This document shows positions 7,250 to 15,180 of a stretch of 64,000 nt of DNA, piece by piece (the stretch's first letter is position 1; the number at the start of each line of letters is the position of its first letter). The position numbers and the translations under genes were made by a program. The stretch spans positions 22,915-86,914 of the forward strand of contig JAZLKZ010000121.1 in assembly GCA_045597845.1 (NCBI GenBank), given 5' to 3'. The notes beneath the pieces were generated by a model. That model made no database searches. It saw only the letters and a list, made by a program, of their open reading frames with translations, and was not told where the DNA came from. The stretch is from Colimorpha sp045597845 (GTDB taxonomy: Bacteria; Bacteroidota; Bacteroidia; Bacteroidales; P3).

Positions 7250-7505
7250 TATCAAAAAGAATATATATCCTATGTCCAAAATCCACATAATACCAGATGG
7301 GTTTAACCATGAACTCGAACTGCAGCTTGCCTACTCAATCAAGGCGGGTTTTCCCCTCACCTGCCGAGGACTACCAACACGAGACATTGGATTTCAATAG
7401 AGACCAAACAATGGCTGTCATTGGGAAGTTACTAATGACAAGGAAAGATATGATAAATGATAGGATAATGGCTGTATAATGAGGATTGTGTTTGATTCGC
7501 CTCCC

Positions 7506-7525
7506 TTGTCCATAAAATGGCCATA
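7506..7525 (+). repeat. Paired arm-type sites, left of att 3
   Basis: TTGTCCATA (7506-7514) and ATGGCCATA (7517-7525) each differ by one base from TTGGCCATA and start 11 bp apart. The second ends 104 nt before core 3 (7629). The degenerate copies keep the same geometry as the pairs at 12/23 and 2184/2195. Confidence 0.55.
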
Positions 7526-7628
7526 TTTTTGACGTTTTATTGGATTTTGTTGTATTGTTTGAATGTATAAACAATTGCAAAATACGAAATTATAGACAAT
7601 AGGGCTTAACAAGAAGTAATCAAGGCGT

Positions 7629-7646
7629 TCCTGTTCCGGGCACCAA
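7629..7646 (+). repeat. att core 3 (tRNA 3'-end copy, chromosomal end)
   Basis: TCCTGTTCCGGGCACCAA is identical to core 1. It is followed within 5 nt by an ordinary short hairpin terminator, and no arm-like site is seen to its right. It is therefore read as the original tRNA 3' end and terminator, marking the right boundary of the array. Confidence 0.68.
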
Positions 7647-7650
7647 TAAA

Positions 7651-7679
7651 AAGAAGACCAGGAGGTCTTCTTTTTTTAT
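7651..7679 (+). terminator. Intrinsic terminator after att 3, probable native tRNA terminator
   Basis: Stem AAGAAGACC (7651-7659) pairs with GGTCTTCTT (7664-7672) around a 4-nt loop, followed by T's. It is more compact than the cassette hairpins at 151 and 2323. Confidence 0.8.
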
Positions 7680-7686
7680 GCCTTCC

Positions 7687-8404
7687 TAAGTTCAACCCAC
7701 AAATGCAACTTTTACAGAAAAAGAGGAGCAGATAAGCCGAAGTTTGTTAAAATTCAAAAGAGAAACCTCCCACAAATGAAGATTTCCCTTTTGTTTTTAG
7801 GGGGAATGCTCATCTTTGCTTCCTTCCAAAAAGTAAAAGATACGAAGCATTTAACCGAGGCGCAAGGGTACACAATTTCCATGATGTACGGAAATGAATT
7901 CACGATAGCCCAGATTTCCAATACGATAGGGGTGTACAAAAGCACCATAAGCGTCACCATAAACGACCGAATGACAGGATTTTCATGGTCAGAGTAGCTG
8001 GACGACAAGGAGGCTGACAGTGTCGCAGACGCCATCATTCGGATGCTGTTGCCGTTCAAGGGATATCTGCATACGCTCACCTTCGACAACGGACGAGAGC
8101 TCGCCCACCTCGAGAAGGTGGCGGAGTCTTTGGGTATCAGCATATTCTTCGCGAAACCATATCACTCTTGGGAAAGAGGATCAAATGAGAATACCAACGG
8201 ACTTTATCGGCAATACATCCCGAAAGGTACTGATTTTCAAGTGCTGGACAGGGACCTGTTGCCTGCCGCCAGACTGATGCTTAATACGCGCCCGAGAAAA
8301 AGACTGCAATTCCGATCGCCCATTCAAGAAACATTTCGTACATTTGCATCTGATAGTAATTTAGTAAATATTCTCAACAAAGTTGCATTTCTTATTGGAA
8401 CTTA
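7687..8404 (+). mobile_element. IS30-family insertion sequence, internally deleted
   Basis: Terminal inverted repeats of 26 nt at 7687-7712 and 8379-8404 match at about 20 of 26 positions. Both carry TAAGTTC at the outer end and AAATGCAACTTT at the inner end. The element is 718 bp, against about 1 kb for complete IS30 members, and its transposase has lost its middle. No clear target duplication is visible. It begins only 8 nt after the terminator that follows att 3, so it sits at the island-chromosome junction. Confidence 0.75.
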
Positions 8405-8405
8405 A
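7776..8405 (+). pseudogene. IS30-family transposase remnant
   Basis: The first part (7776-7997) encodes an N-terminal HTH typical of IS30 transposases (HLTEAQGYTISMMYGNEFT, then STIS) and stops at a TAG. The second part resumes in another frame from about 7999 (LDDKEADSVADAIIRMLLPF) and contains two of the three DDE residues: Asp in TFDNGRE and Glu in ERGSNENTNGL, the IS30 signature. The segment carrying the first Asp is missing, so this is an internal deletion plus frame change, and the product cannot be active. The right inverted repeat overlaps the last codons. Confidence 0.85.
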
Positions 8406-8430
8406 GGGGAAAGGAATTCAGATATTTTTT

Positions 8431-8461
8431 TTTGTCATATCAAGAAAAAAAAGTATTTTTG
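8431..8461 (+). promoter_or_regulatory. Bacteroidetes-type promoter
   Basis: TTTG (8431-8434), 19 nt, TATTTTTG (8454-8461) matches the Bacteroidetes -33/-7 consensus exactly. It lies about 150 nt upstream of the ATG at 8614, leaving a long 5' leader. Confidence 0.65.
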
Positions 8462-8613
8462 CAAACTTATTATGTAGAGTGTAATTGTGGGTTTTGTTTT
8501 GTGTTGTAACTGATAATGAGGGAGATGATTGTGTTTTATCGTGTTTTGTCAAGGCCCTTGTAGTTGGGTGTTTAAGATTTTGTTTATTAATAATACATCA
8601 TACAAATTATAAA

Positions 8614-9588
8614 ATGGTTTTGTTATTCCCATTGTTAAGGGCATCGCTATTTGGCGAGTCTCTCCAGCCTGAGCAGTACAAGTCATTGTCTGCAAAGGAG
8701 TGGGAGGACTTGTTTAAGGAGTCCGTGCGTCAGAATGTGGCAGCCATTGCATGGGATGGAGTCCAACGTTTACCCGACGAAGTCCAGCTTCCGGTTCCGG
8801 TTAAAATGTTTTGGATTTCAGAAAGCGAGAAAACCATTGAAGAGACATGGAGACGTAAGGCAATAGCCGAAGAATTGTTGAACGTTTTTAGTGACAAAGG
8901 TGTCAATGCGGCAATACTGAAAGGAGAGACCGTTGCTTGTTGCTACCCCAAACCCGAGTTGCGCTATTATAAAGATATTGATATCTACCATGGCGAAGAT
9001 TGGAAGAGGGCAAATGAGATTGTGCAGAACGAGTTGTCGGTGAAGTTGGACAAAAAATATCATCATCATATTGTCTATTCATACAAAGGCGAAAGGATTG
9101 AGAACCATTATCATCTCCTCAATCATTATAAATATCCATCGAATATCTTCTTCGAATCTTCCTTGCGGAAGCTTTTCCCAAGTCCAACATTCGATGCCTT
9201 GTTCCTTTTGAGGCATATGGCGTGCCATTTTGCAGTGGAGAAGATATCGCTGAGACACCTTTGCGATTGGATGATGTTTGTGCGAGTGCATAAAGGCGAT
9301 GTTGATTGGAATCTTGTGCAACAATACGTCGAACGTTATCATATGAAGTCGTTTGTGGCGACGTTGCATGGCATTTTGGAAAATGAGTTTCATTTCGACA
9401 TTTCTTGGTATCCGTGTCAAGGTCAGTCCGGTCTCGAGAAAAGAATGATAAATGATATTTTCGCCCGACAGGCGGATAAGCAGCGGATTCCAGACTTTTT
9501 TAAAAACTATTGGAAATTTAAAATAACTTTTAACGATCCTGTTTCGGTGGCATTGTTCTGTCGAGCACTTTCAAAGGTTACGCACTGA
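8614..9588 (+). CDS. Nucleotidyltransferase-like protein (NTP_transf_5 type)
   Basis: This 324-residue protein resembles the uncharacterised nucleotidyltransferase family found in Bacteroidetes. It has a helical N-terminal part, then the strand-loop AAILKGETVA and the acidic pair in RYYKDIDIYHG that would bind metal, then a long helical tail with a conserved LLRHMACHF segment. The start was set at ATG 8614, because the longer frame from TTG 8485 adds 43 low-complexity residues that fall in the leader after the promoter. Members occur near surface polysaccharide genes, but none are seen here, so the substrate is unknown. Confidence 0.75.
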   Translation: MVLLFPLLRASLFGESLQPEQYKSLSAKEWEDLFKESVRQNVAAIAWDGVQRLPDEVQLPVPVKMFWISESEKTIEETWRRKAIAEELLNVFSDKGVNAAILKGETVACCYPKPELRYYKDIDIYHGEDWKRANEIVQNELSVKLDKKYHHHIVYSYKGERIENHYHLLNHYKYPSNIFFESSLRKLFPSPTFDALFLLRHMACHFAVEKISLRHLCDWMMFVRVHKGDVDWNLVQQYVERYHMKSFVATLHGILENEFHFDISWYPCQGQSGLEKRMINDIFARQADKQRIPDFFKNYWKFKITFNDPVSVALFCRALSKVTH

Positions 9589-9639
9589 AAAATATAGAAT
9601 CAATAAAATAATAAGAATATTAACTTAATCACAACAAAC

Positions 9640-11460
9640 ATGAAAAAAATCTTATTGTCCATTTTGGCCATTTGTTGTTTTGCTCTTGTCGCTCCCGCAC
9701 AGACGCAGAATAAACCAGAAAGAGGCCCTCGTTTGGGCGTTGCAAAAGACTCCATGGATTACATGGTAGCATCGCCTTTCAACAACTGGTTTTTGTCAGT
9801 TGGTGGTGGTATCCAGACTTTCATTGGTAATGAGTTGTATGCCTCCGCACGCAAAAACAAATTCTTCAACTACAACCTTTCGGCAGAATTCGGCAAGTGG
9901 GTGCTCCCCGACCTCGCTGTTTCTTTGCAGGCCAGTTGGTTTGATGTTGACGGTCAGACTAATTATCTTGGATTGCAGCCCTTTGTTGAGAATACGGGAG
10001 ATGATGCTTATCAGCATTTCTACGCTCATGCAGTTTCAGTGATGGGTTTGGTGACCTTGGATTGGACGAACTTGATTCGGGGTTACGAAAAAGGTATGCA
10101 TCGCCATCTGCACATCATGACCCCTGTAGGACTTGGTGCCGCCATGCTCTATGGCGAACAGAAAAATTCCAGTGTCCAAGCTCTCCGCGACCATGAGGTT
10201 GGAGAAATGCGTAAAAACTTCGAACTCTGCTACACCGCTGCCTTGCAGCTCGAGTACGTCACAAAAGGTATTTTGGCATTTGACCTTTCCGCTCGCATTC
10301 TTGGTTCCGAGTCTACTTTCGACTGGTCTCCCTACGACAATTCCTACTCTCGTTTCGATCTTATGCCTCAGGTGCTTGCAGGCGTTAAATTCAACTTTAT
10401 CGACAAAGAACGTCGCGAAAAGCTGATGAACAACACTGCTGAAGAAAAGCTTCTGCTGAACTCTGTATTCTTGCCCTCTTCCGATATCTACGAACTCAAA
10501 GAGGTTGACAATCTTACCGCTTCTCTCTTCGACGACAATGGTATGTTGATTCCTGGAAACAGCGGTGTTCACATGGACAAGGAAGGTCAGTTGGTTGACA
10601 AGAACGGCAACCCCGTTCCCGAAGGTGTTCATTTGGATAAGAATGGCGATCTTGTTGACGCTAATGGTAATTATCTCGATCAGTTCTGCAATCCTATCGC
10701 CGAAGGCGTTCATGTCGAGAATGGTCAGATGGTTGACAAAAACGGCAATCCTGTCGCCAGTGGCGTTAAGAAGAATGCCGATGGTCAGTTGACCGATATG
10801 AATGGACAGCCCATCTCCGATGGTCTTACCCTTGATCCCGATGGCAACTTGGTTGACAAGAACGGATATGTTCTTAACAATGGTACTCATTTCGACAATG
10901 ATGGTTATCTTGTAGATGCTGATGGCAATTATTTGGATGCCAACGGCAACCTGATTGGTAGCAAGGTTCACTTGTACAATCCTGGTCACAATGGTCAGGG
11001 TCTCTCTGACTTGCAAGCCAAACTCGACTCTGTCGAGGTGGCCAACAAGGATCTCTTGAACCACATCCTGAATGTTGCAGAACGTGAAAAACTTCCTTCA
11101 TTGATTGTTTACTATCAGCTCGACAAGTACAATATCGATGTTAACGCCCGCATGAAGATTGACGAGTTCGCACGTGCAATCAAGGCTGACGAAAACAGCA
11201 ATAGAACCTATTATTTGATTGGTGCTGCTGACTCTGCAACTGGTTCTGTACGTCGTAATATCTTCTTGGGTAAGGCTCGTTGCAAGGCTGTTTACGACAT
11301 CCTCGTCAACGAATACGGTATTTCCGCAGATCGTCTGAAGTGCTTCCCGTTGGGTGGTATTACGGAATTCGAACCTAAGGAGTTGAACCGTGTTTGTATC
11401 GTTGTTGAACCCAATGACGAACTTGCTAAGCTTCTCGATAAGTGGAGCGTAAGAGAATAA
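9640..11460 (+). CDS. OmpA-family outer membrane protein with D/N/G-rich repeats
   Basis: A 606-residue exported protein. The signal peptide is MKKILLSILAICCFALVAPA, with cleavage probably before QTQNK. Residues ~40-280 look like an outer-membrane beta-barrel. Residues ~300-447 are a run of near-repeats built on GVHxDxxGxLVDxNGNxxx, rich in Asp, Asn and Gly like calcium-binding loops. Residues ~486-600 form an OmpA-type peptidoglycan-binding domain, with the usual Arg-rich NRVCIVVE end. It is probably a barrel anchored to the cell wall through the periplasm. It stands alone, 51 nt after the nucleotidyltransferase gene, and is followed by a strong terminator. Confidence 0.85.
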   Translation: MKKILLSILAICCFALVAPAQTQNKPERGPRLGVAKDSMDYMVASPFNNWFLSVGGGIQTFIGNELYASARKNKFFNYNLSAEFGKWVLPDLAVSLQASWFDVDGQTNYLGLQPFVENTGDDAYQHFYAHAVSVMGLVTLDWTNLIRGYEKGMHRHLHIMTPVGLGAAMLYGEQKNSSVQALRDHEVGEMRKNFELCYTAALQLEYVTKGILAFDLSARILGSESTFDWSPYDNSYSRFDLMPQVLAGVKFNFIDKERREKLMNNTAEEKLLLNSVFLPSSDIYELKEVDNLTASLFDDNGMLIPGNSGVHMDKEGQLVDKNGNPVPEGVHLDKNGDLVDANGNYLDQFCNPIAEGVHVENGQMVDKNGNPVASGVKKNADGQLTDMNGQPISDGLTLDPDGNLVDKNGYVLNNGTHFDNDGYLVDADGNYLDANGNLIGSKVHLYNPGHNGQGLSDLQAKLDSVEVANKDLLNHILNVAEREKLPSLIVYYQLDKYNIDVNARMKIDEFARAIKADENSNRTYYLIGAADSATGSVRRNIFLGKARCKAVYDILVNEYGISADRLKCFPLGGITEFEPKELNRVCIVVEPNDELAKLLDKWSVRE

Positions 11461-11480
11461 TTGAGTTCCAACTCTAAAAT

Positions 11481-11516
11481 ACAGACTCTTGCAAAACCGC
11501 AAGAGTCTGTTTTTTT
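11481..11516 (+). terminator. Intrinsic terminator after the OmpA-family gene
   Basis: Stem ACAGACTCTTGC (11481-11492) pairs with GCAAGAGTCTGT (11499-11510) around a 6-nt loop, followed by six T's. Confidence 0.92.
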
Positions 11517-11592
11517 ATTTCTATGACAAGAATGTGCACCAAACGACTTTGCTGATGATAATTTGTGCTGAAATGTTTGCTTTTTGACGCCA

Positions 11593-11624
11593 TTTGTGCA
11601 ATATAATAAAAAGTAGTATCTTTG
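11593..11624 (+). promoter_or_regulatory. Bacteroidetes-type promoter of the lipoprotein gene
   Basis: TTTG (11593-11596), 20 nt, TATCTTTG (11617-11624) lies 15 nt before the ATG at 11640. It matches the consensus well and supports 11640 as the true start of the downstream gene. Confidence 0.75.
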
Positions 11625-11639
11625 TAAAAAAAAGAAATT

Positions 11640-12538
11640 ATGAAAAGATTAAGTTTTATGATAGTTCTGACAGCCGTATTGCTGTCTTTGGGATCCTGTA
11701 ACCATCAGGATAAAAACTCTTGCGTTATTCAATAACAGATACGTCTTCTCGGATTGAGGATGTTGCATTAATGGACTTTGTGTGGAAAAATAGTGTGATC
11801 CAACAGGTTAGTTTGAATAATCCATATTCTTCATGTCGTCCATATTCTGAAGACGAAAATCAGATCTTTAATTATTATATAGAGTATGCTTACTCGAATT
11901 CTGTACTTTGCACGTTGAAAGGCAACAAATATTATTCAAAACTTAATTTTGTTCAAGGGAAATTGGAGAGTATTGACCAATATTCTCAGGATGGTGTCCA
12001 TGCGTATCACGTTATTTTCACCCCAGAGGATTCATGCACGACGAAGGTGGTGTATTATTCAATGTCGAATGAAGCCATGAAGTGGCTGGAATCCAATCTT
12101 TATCCGAGGAAAGATTCTGCAGGAACCAAGATCCATTACGAAATGCCGGAAGATACATCCTTGCATGTTTTTGCTGAGGCGACGTACCAATGGAAAGATG
12201 GCAATCTTGTATATGCAAAGGCTTCATTTGCCGAAGGCTTTTCCGTGGAGAGCAATATGGAATACGACAACAAGGTCAATCCGTTCTACAATACTTATTG
12301 TAAATTTGACAGAGTCGATTTTCTTGCATCCACGTTCCACTGGGCGGATAATACTTTGGGTGTAAGCAAGAACAACCTGACAAAGATTTCTATCCGCTTC
12401 CAGCCAAATGGCGAGGTTGGCTCTGAATTGGGAGAAAACTTTATCTTTGAGTATAGCTATGAGTATGATGGAGATTATCCCGTTGTGCAAAAATCTACTC
12501 AGAATGTATCGGTATTACGCTATGAATACGTGAAATAG
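11640..12538 (+). pseudogene. Lipoprotein gene split by a frameshift
   Basis: From ATG 11640 the first 24 codons give a lipoprotein signal peptide with lipobox LGSC (Cys20), then NHQDKNSCVIQ and a stop at 11733. The remaining ~270 codons (to 12538) are open in another frame from 11714. One extra A in the A5 run at 11712-11716 would join the two. The body is beta-rich and has a YDNKVNPFYNTY segment like Bacteroidetes DUF4595-type cell-surface lipoproteins; that family call is tentative. The promoter at 11593 and the intact downstream frame suggest a recent mutation, phase variation or a sequencing error. The A run is not a canonical slippery heptamer. Confidence 0.7.
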
Positions 12539-12556
12539 TTGGATTATCGAAATAAC

Positions 12557-12587
12557 AAAAACAGCTGACCACTGGTCAGCTGTTTTT
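12557..12587. terminator. Bidirectional terminator between the lipoprotein gene and aroE
   Basis: Stem ACAGCTGACC (12561-12570) pairs with GGTCAGCTGT (12574-12583), flanked by A's on the left and T's on the right, so it can act on both strands. It overlaps the end of aroE. Confidence 0.88.
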
Positions 12588-13340
12588 GTTTGTCCAAAAT
12601 GATAGGCTGAGTTCCGCTTGGCGATACAACATGCTTAAGCCGTTAAGTGTGGTCGCTCCCATCGAAGCGGCATCTTGCAAAAGCCTTGTTTCCGCGGGAT
12701 TGTAGATCAAGTCGTAGCAGACCCAATGGGGTTGGAGGGTGCATTTGCTTTTGTTGGTGAGAAAGGGTAGTGGAGTGGCGTTAATGTGTGGAAACATTCC
12801 AACGGGCGTTGCGTTGACGAGAATGGGTGGGAGGGTAAGATGAGCGTTGGTACTGTGAACTTTGTCGATGTCGGCATGACTTAACATCTTGTTGGGAATC
12901 TGTAATTTCTGTAATGCGTAGGAAGCGGCCTTTGCCGCTCCGCCATTGCCGAGAATCCATGCATTTGGTATTGAGGGTGGGAAAGAGTCTGCTTGGTCGA
13001 GCAAGTCTTTAAGTGTCTCTAAAAAAGCTTGAGAATCAGTGTTGTGTCCTATTAATCGAATGCCTCCGTCGCAGGTGGAGTCTGGCACGGCCTTTACGCA
13101 GTTGACAGCGTCGATGTCCGATGCTTCGGGCGTTAAACTGTCCAGAAAAGGAAGGATCGTGACTTTGTAAGGAATGGTGACATTGAAACCTGAAAGTGCG
13201 TTCTCTTTGACCCAATGGCGCAAGTCGTCAAGGCAAGCTATCTCGAAAAGGTCATATTGAACTTCTGGATGATGCGATTCGAAGTAGAGTTTCGAGAATG
13301 AGTGGTTCAGAGTTTTTCCTATAAGTCCGTATCGTTGCAT
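12576..13340 (-). CDS. aroE: Shikimate dehydrogenase
   Basis: A 254-residue enzyme of aromatic amino acid synthesis that reduces 3-dehydroshikimate to shikimate with NADPH. It begins with MQRYGLIGKTLNHSFSK (shikimate-binding SxS region) and has SGFNVTIPYK with the catalytic Lys. NADP-binding WILGNGGAAKA is close to the family GAGGAA pattern. The C-terminal YNPAETRLL and NGLSML motifs are present. The start was placed at ATG 13340 because TATCTTTG (13352-13345 on this strand) is a -7 promoter element only 4 nt upstream, implying a very short leader. The longer frame from 13355 would begin inside that promoter. Confidence 0.93.
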   Translation of the reverse strand: MQRYGLIGKTLNHSFSKLYFESHHPEVQYDLFEIACLDDLRHWVKENALSGFNVTIPYKVTILPFLDSLTPEASDIDAVNCVKAVPDSTCDGGIRLIGHNTDSQAFLETLKDLLDQADSFPPSIPNAWILGNGGAAKAASYALQKLQIPNKMLSHADIDKVHSTNAHLTLPPILVNATPVGMFPHINATPLPFLTNKSKCTLQPHWVCYDLIYNPAETRLLQDAASMGATTLNGLSMLYRQAELSLSFWTNKNS

Positions 13341-13344
13341 AATG

Positions 13345-13352
13345 CAAAGATA
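13345..13352 (-). promoter_or_regulatory. aroE -7 promoter element
   Basis: TATCTTTG on the minus strand matches TAnnTTTG and lies 4 nt before the aroE ATG, so the mRNA is almost leaderless. Confidence 0.6.
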
Positions 13353-13461
13353 CATGTTTTTTTATGAAAGAGAGAAAATAGTTTCGATAATCGAGTGGAA
13401 GGTATGTTACTTTGTCATTAAAAGTTTCACAAATGTCCTTTTTTTTGTGTATTTTTGCAGT

Positions 13462-14514
13462 ATGAAAAAGATTGTGCGTGTTTTGTTTTTGTTGCTGAAT
13501 ATTTTGGCGGTAGTGTTGTTGCTATTGTCTTCAATGTCAAGTTTTGCGACTCCCAGCAAGAATGCCTATATCTCTTTGCTAAGCTATGGCTATTTTTACT
13601 TTCTGTTGTTGAATATTCTGTTCCTGCTTGTTTGGCTGTTTTTTAGAAGGAAAGAATTTTTGATTTCCTTGGCGGCAATACTTTTGAGATTCTCGTTCAT
13701 CCCGCTGTTTGTCCAGTTTGGCGGTACGCAAGACCTCGCAGATGCCGAACAATACGACAAGGAAAATGCTACGGTGGTTCGACTGCTTTCTTTTAACACA
13801 CATGGTTTTCATGGACCCAATGATTCGTTGCAAGCCGATTCTGGAGCCAGGAAGTTCGTTGAGCTTGTTCGTGAGTATCAACCCGATGTAATGTGTTTGC
13901 AGGAGTTTTTTCCGCCGGCTCATGTAAAAGTTATAGACTCGTTGGAACTTTTGGGTTACACGTATCACCGTAGGACTTCGGGAAGTGTGATTTTTTCAAG
14001 ATTACCTTTTGATTATGTGGGAGAAACTGGTTCCTCGACCAAACTTCTTGTTGATATCGCAGCTGATTCGAAAATCTTTAGGCTTTTTTGTGTGCATCTT
14101 TCTTCCTATCAGATGGTGGGTAGCGATGCCGAAACGTTGGAGCGGCTGGTGCATGGTACGGTGGATTCTGCAACGGAGATGACTGCCAAAAAGTTGGTTC
14201 ATGCCGAACGTATGCACGAGACAGAATGGAACGAGTTCCTTCTTCCCAAAATCAAGGAATCTCCTTATCCCGTTGTTGTTGCGGGTGACTTTAACGACCC
14301 TCCCTCTTCGCATCTTTATCAGCAGACGCGAAAACTGCTGAAGGATTCCTTTGTCGAGAAGGGTTCTGGTTTTGGAACCACCTACCATGGTCCGTTCCCG
14401 GCTTTCAGAATAGACTATGTGTTGCATAGTGATACTGTCGAGACGTTGACTTACAATAGAATAAAAAGCGATATTTCAGACCATTATCCTTTGGTGGTCG
14501 ATTTGATGTTATAA
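13462..14514 (+). CDS. Membrane-anchored endonuclease/exonuclease/phosphatase-family protein
   Basis: A 350-residue protein with two or three N-terminal membrane helices (residues ~1-90), then an EEP-fold catalytic domain. Visible catalytic motifs are SFNTHG, the metal-binding Glu in VMCLQEF, GDFNDPPSS and the terminal SDHYPLVVD with the catalytic His. EEP proteins hydrolyse phosphodiester bonds in nucleic acids, phospholipids or inositol phosphates; the membrane anchor places the active domain outside the cytoplasm or at the membrane face. The start was set at ATG 13462, just after TATTTTTG. Nth follows after 12 nt. Confidence 0.85.
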   Translation: MKKIVRVLFLLLNILAVVLLLLSSMSSFATPSKNAYISLLSYGYFYFLLLNILFLLVWLFFRRKEFLISLAAILLRFSFIPLFVQFGGTQDLADAEQYDKENATVVRLLSFNTHGFHGPNDSLQADSGARKFVELVREYQPDVMCLQEFFPPAHVKVIDSLELLGYTYHRRTSGSVIFSRLPFDYVGETGSSTKLLVDIAADSKIFRLFCVHLSSYQMVGSDAETLERLVHGTVDSATEMTAKKLVHAERMHETEWNEFLLPKIKESPYPVVVAGDFNDPPSSHLYQQTRKLLKDSFVEKGSGFGTTYHGPFPAFRIDYVLHSDTVETLTYNRIKSDISDHYPLVVDLML

Positions 14515-14526
14515 CCACTGGAAGCG

Positions 14527-15180
14527 ATGGAAAAAAAGCGGTCATACCCATATATGGCGGAATTGATTGCCTATTTTGAAAGGACTCATCCTGACGCAAA
14601 GTCCGAGCTCCATTTCGAGAATCCGTTCCAGCTGCTTGTCGCGGTGATGTTGTCGGCGCAATGTACCGACAAGCGTGTCAATATGGTTACGCCTGCTCTT
14701 TTCAAAGCATTCCCAAACGCGTCTGCATTGTCGCAAGCTTCTTCTGATGAGGTGTTTGCGTATGTGAAAAGCGTTTCGTATCCAAGAAGCAAGAGCGAGC
14801 ATCTGGTTGCCATGGCGCAGACTTTGTTGTGCGATTTTGGAGGGGAAGTACCCAATACGATGGAGGCTTTGCAATCTTTGCCGGGAGTTGGAAGGAAGAC
14901 CGCCAACGTGGTGCTTGCAGTGGCGTTCGACAAGCCGGCGATGCCTGTGGATACGCATGTGTTTCGCGTCGCCAACAGAATTGGCCTTACTTGTGATAGC
15001 AAGACTCCTCTGAATACCGAGCAGGAGTTGGTGAAACTGTTTCCAGAGGAAAAACTGTCGTTGGCGCACCATTGGTTGCTGTTGCATGGCCGTTATGTAT
15101 GCACGGCGAGAACTCCTCATTGTGAGCAGTGCGGCATCAGTGCATGGTGTTTTCAACATACAAAAAAGAATAAGCGATGA
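14527..15180 (+). CDS. nth: Endonuclease III
   Basis: A 217-residue bifunctional DNA glycosylase/AP lyase that removes oxidised pyrimidines in base excision repair. The helix-hairpin-helix is LPGVGRKTANVVL, with the catalytic Lys in GRKTA and the catalytic Asp in VDTHVFRV. The C-terminal 4Fe-4S cluster ligands are spaced C-x6-C-x2-C-x5-C in VCTARTPHCEQCGISAWC. Its stop overlaps the next start as ATGA, indicating coupled translation with the BatA-like protein. Confidence 0.96.
   Translation: MEKKRSYPYMAELIAYFERTHPDAKSELHFENPFQLLVAVMLSAQCTDKRVNMVTPALFKAFPNASALSQASSDEVFAYVKSVSYPRSKSEHLVAMAQTLLCDFGGEVPNTMEALQSLPGVGRKTANVVLAVAFDKPAMPVDTHVFRVANRIGLTCDSKTPLNTEQELVKLFPEEKLSLAHHWLLLHGRYVCTARTPHCEQCGISAWCFQHTKKNKR

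Larger units (their letters stand above)
2307..7646. mobile_element. Small integrative cassette 2 (ATPase/nuclease operon), no integrase
   Basis: About 5.3 kb lies between core 2 and core 3. Left end: core, hairpin, arm-like site (2391). Right end: two arm-like sites 11 bp apart (7506 and 7517), then core 3. The cargo, all on the plus strand, is a 51-residue basic protein, a Cro/C1-type regulator, an unknown protein, a GHKL ATPase with a nuclease-like tail and a second nuclease-like protein. No recombinase is present. The coding DNA is AT-richer than the chromosomal genes to the right. Confidence 0.6.
7250..7686. other. Gene-free stretch containing att site 3
   Basis: Contains a short open frame at 7272-7400 (42 codons, starting MSKIHIIPDGF) with no recognisable family, which may be a remnant. 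It also holds paired arm-like sites (7506-7525), att core 3 (7629-7646) and a tRNA-type terminator (7651-7679). The segment TTTTTGACGTTTT at 7526 also occurs at 33, just after the arm-like sites of the element to the left. Confidence 0.6.

Noticed and set aside
7680..8412. Target-site duplication of the IS30 relic
   Set aside because: The bases on either side of the inverted repeats do not match at 2-3 bp, so no duplication can be shown.
10036..11064. Antisense frame of 342 codons opposite the OmpA-family gene
   Set aside because: It is produced by the D/N/G repeat codons on the other strand. It has no signal or family match, and the sense protein is convincing.
11709..11720. Programmed -1 frameshift in the lipoprotein gene
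   Set aside because: The A5C run does not form an X-XXY-YYZ heptamer in the reading frame (it is T-AAA-AAC) and no clear downstream pseudoknot was seen. Mutation or sequencing error is more likely.
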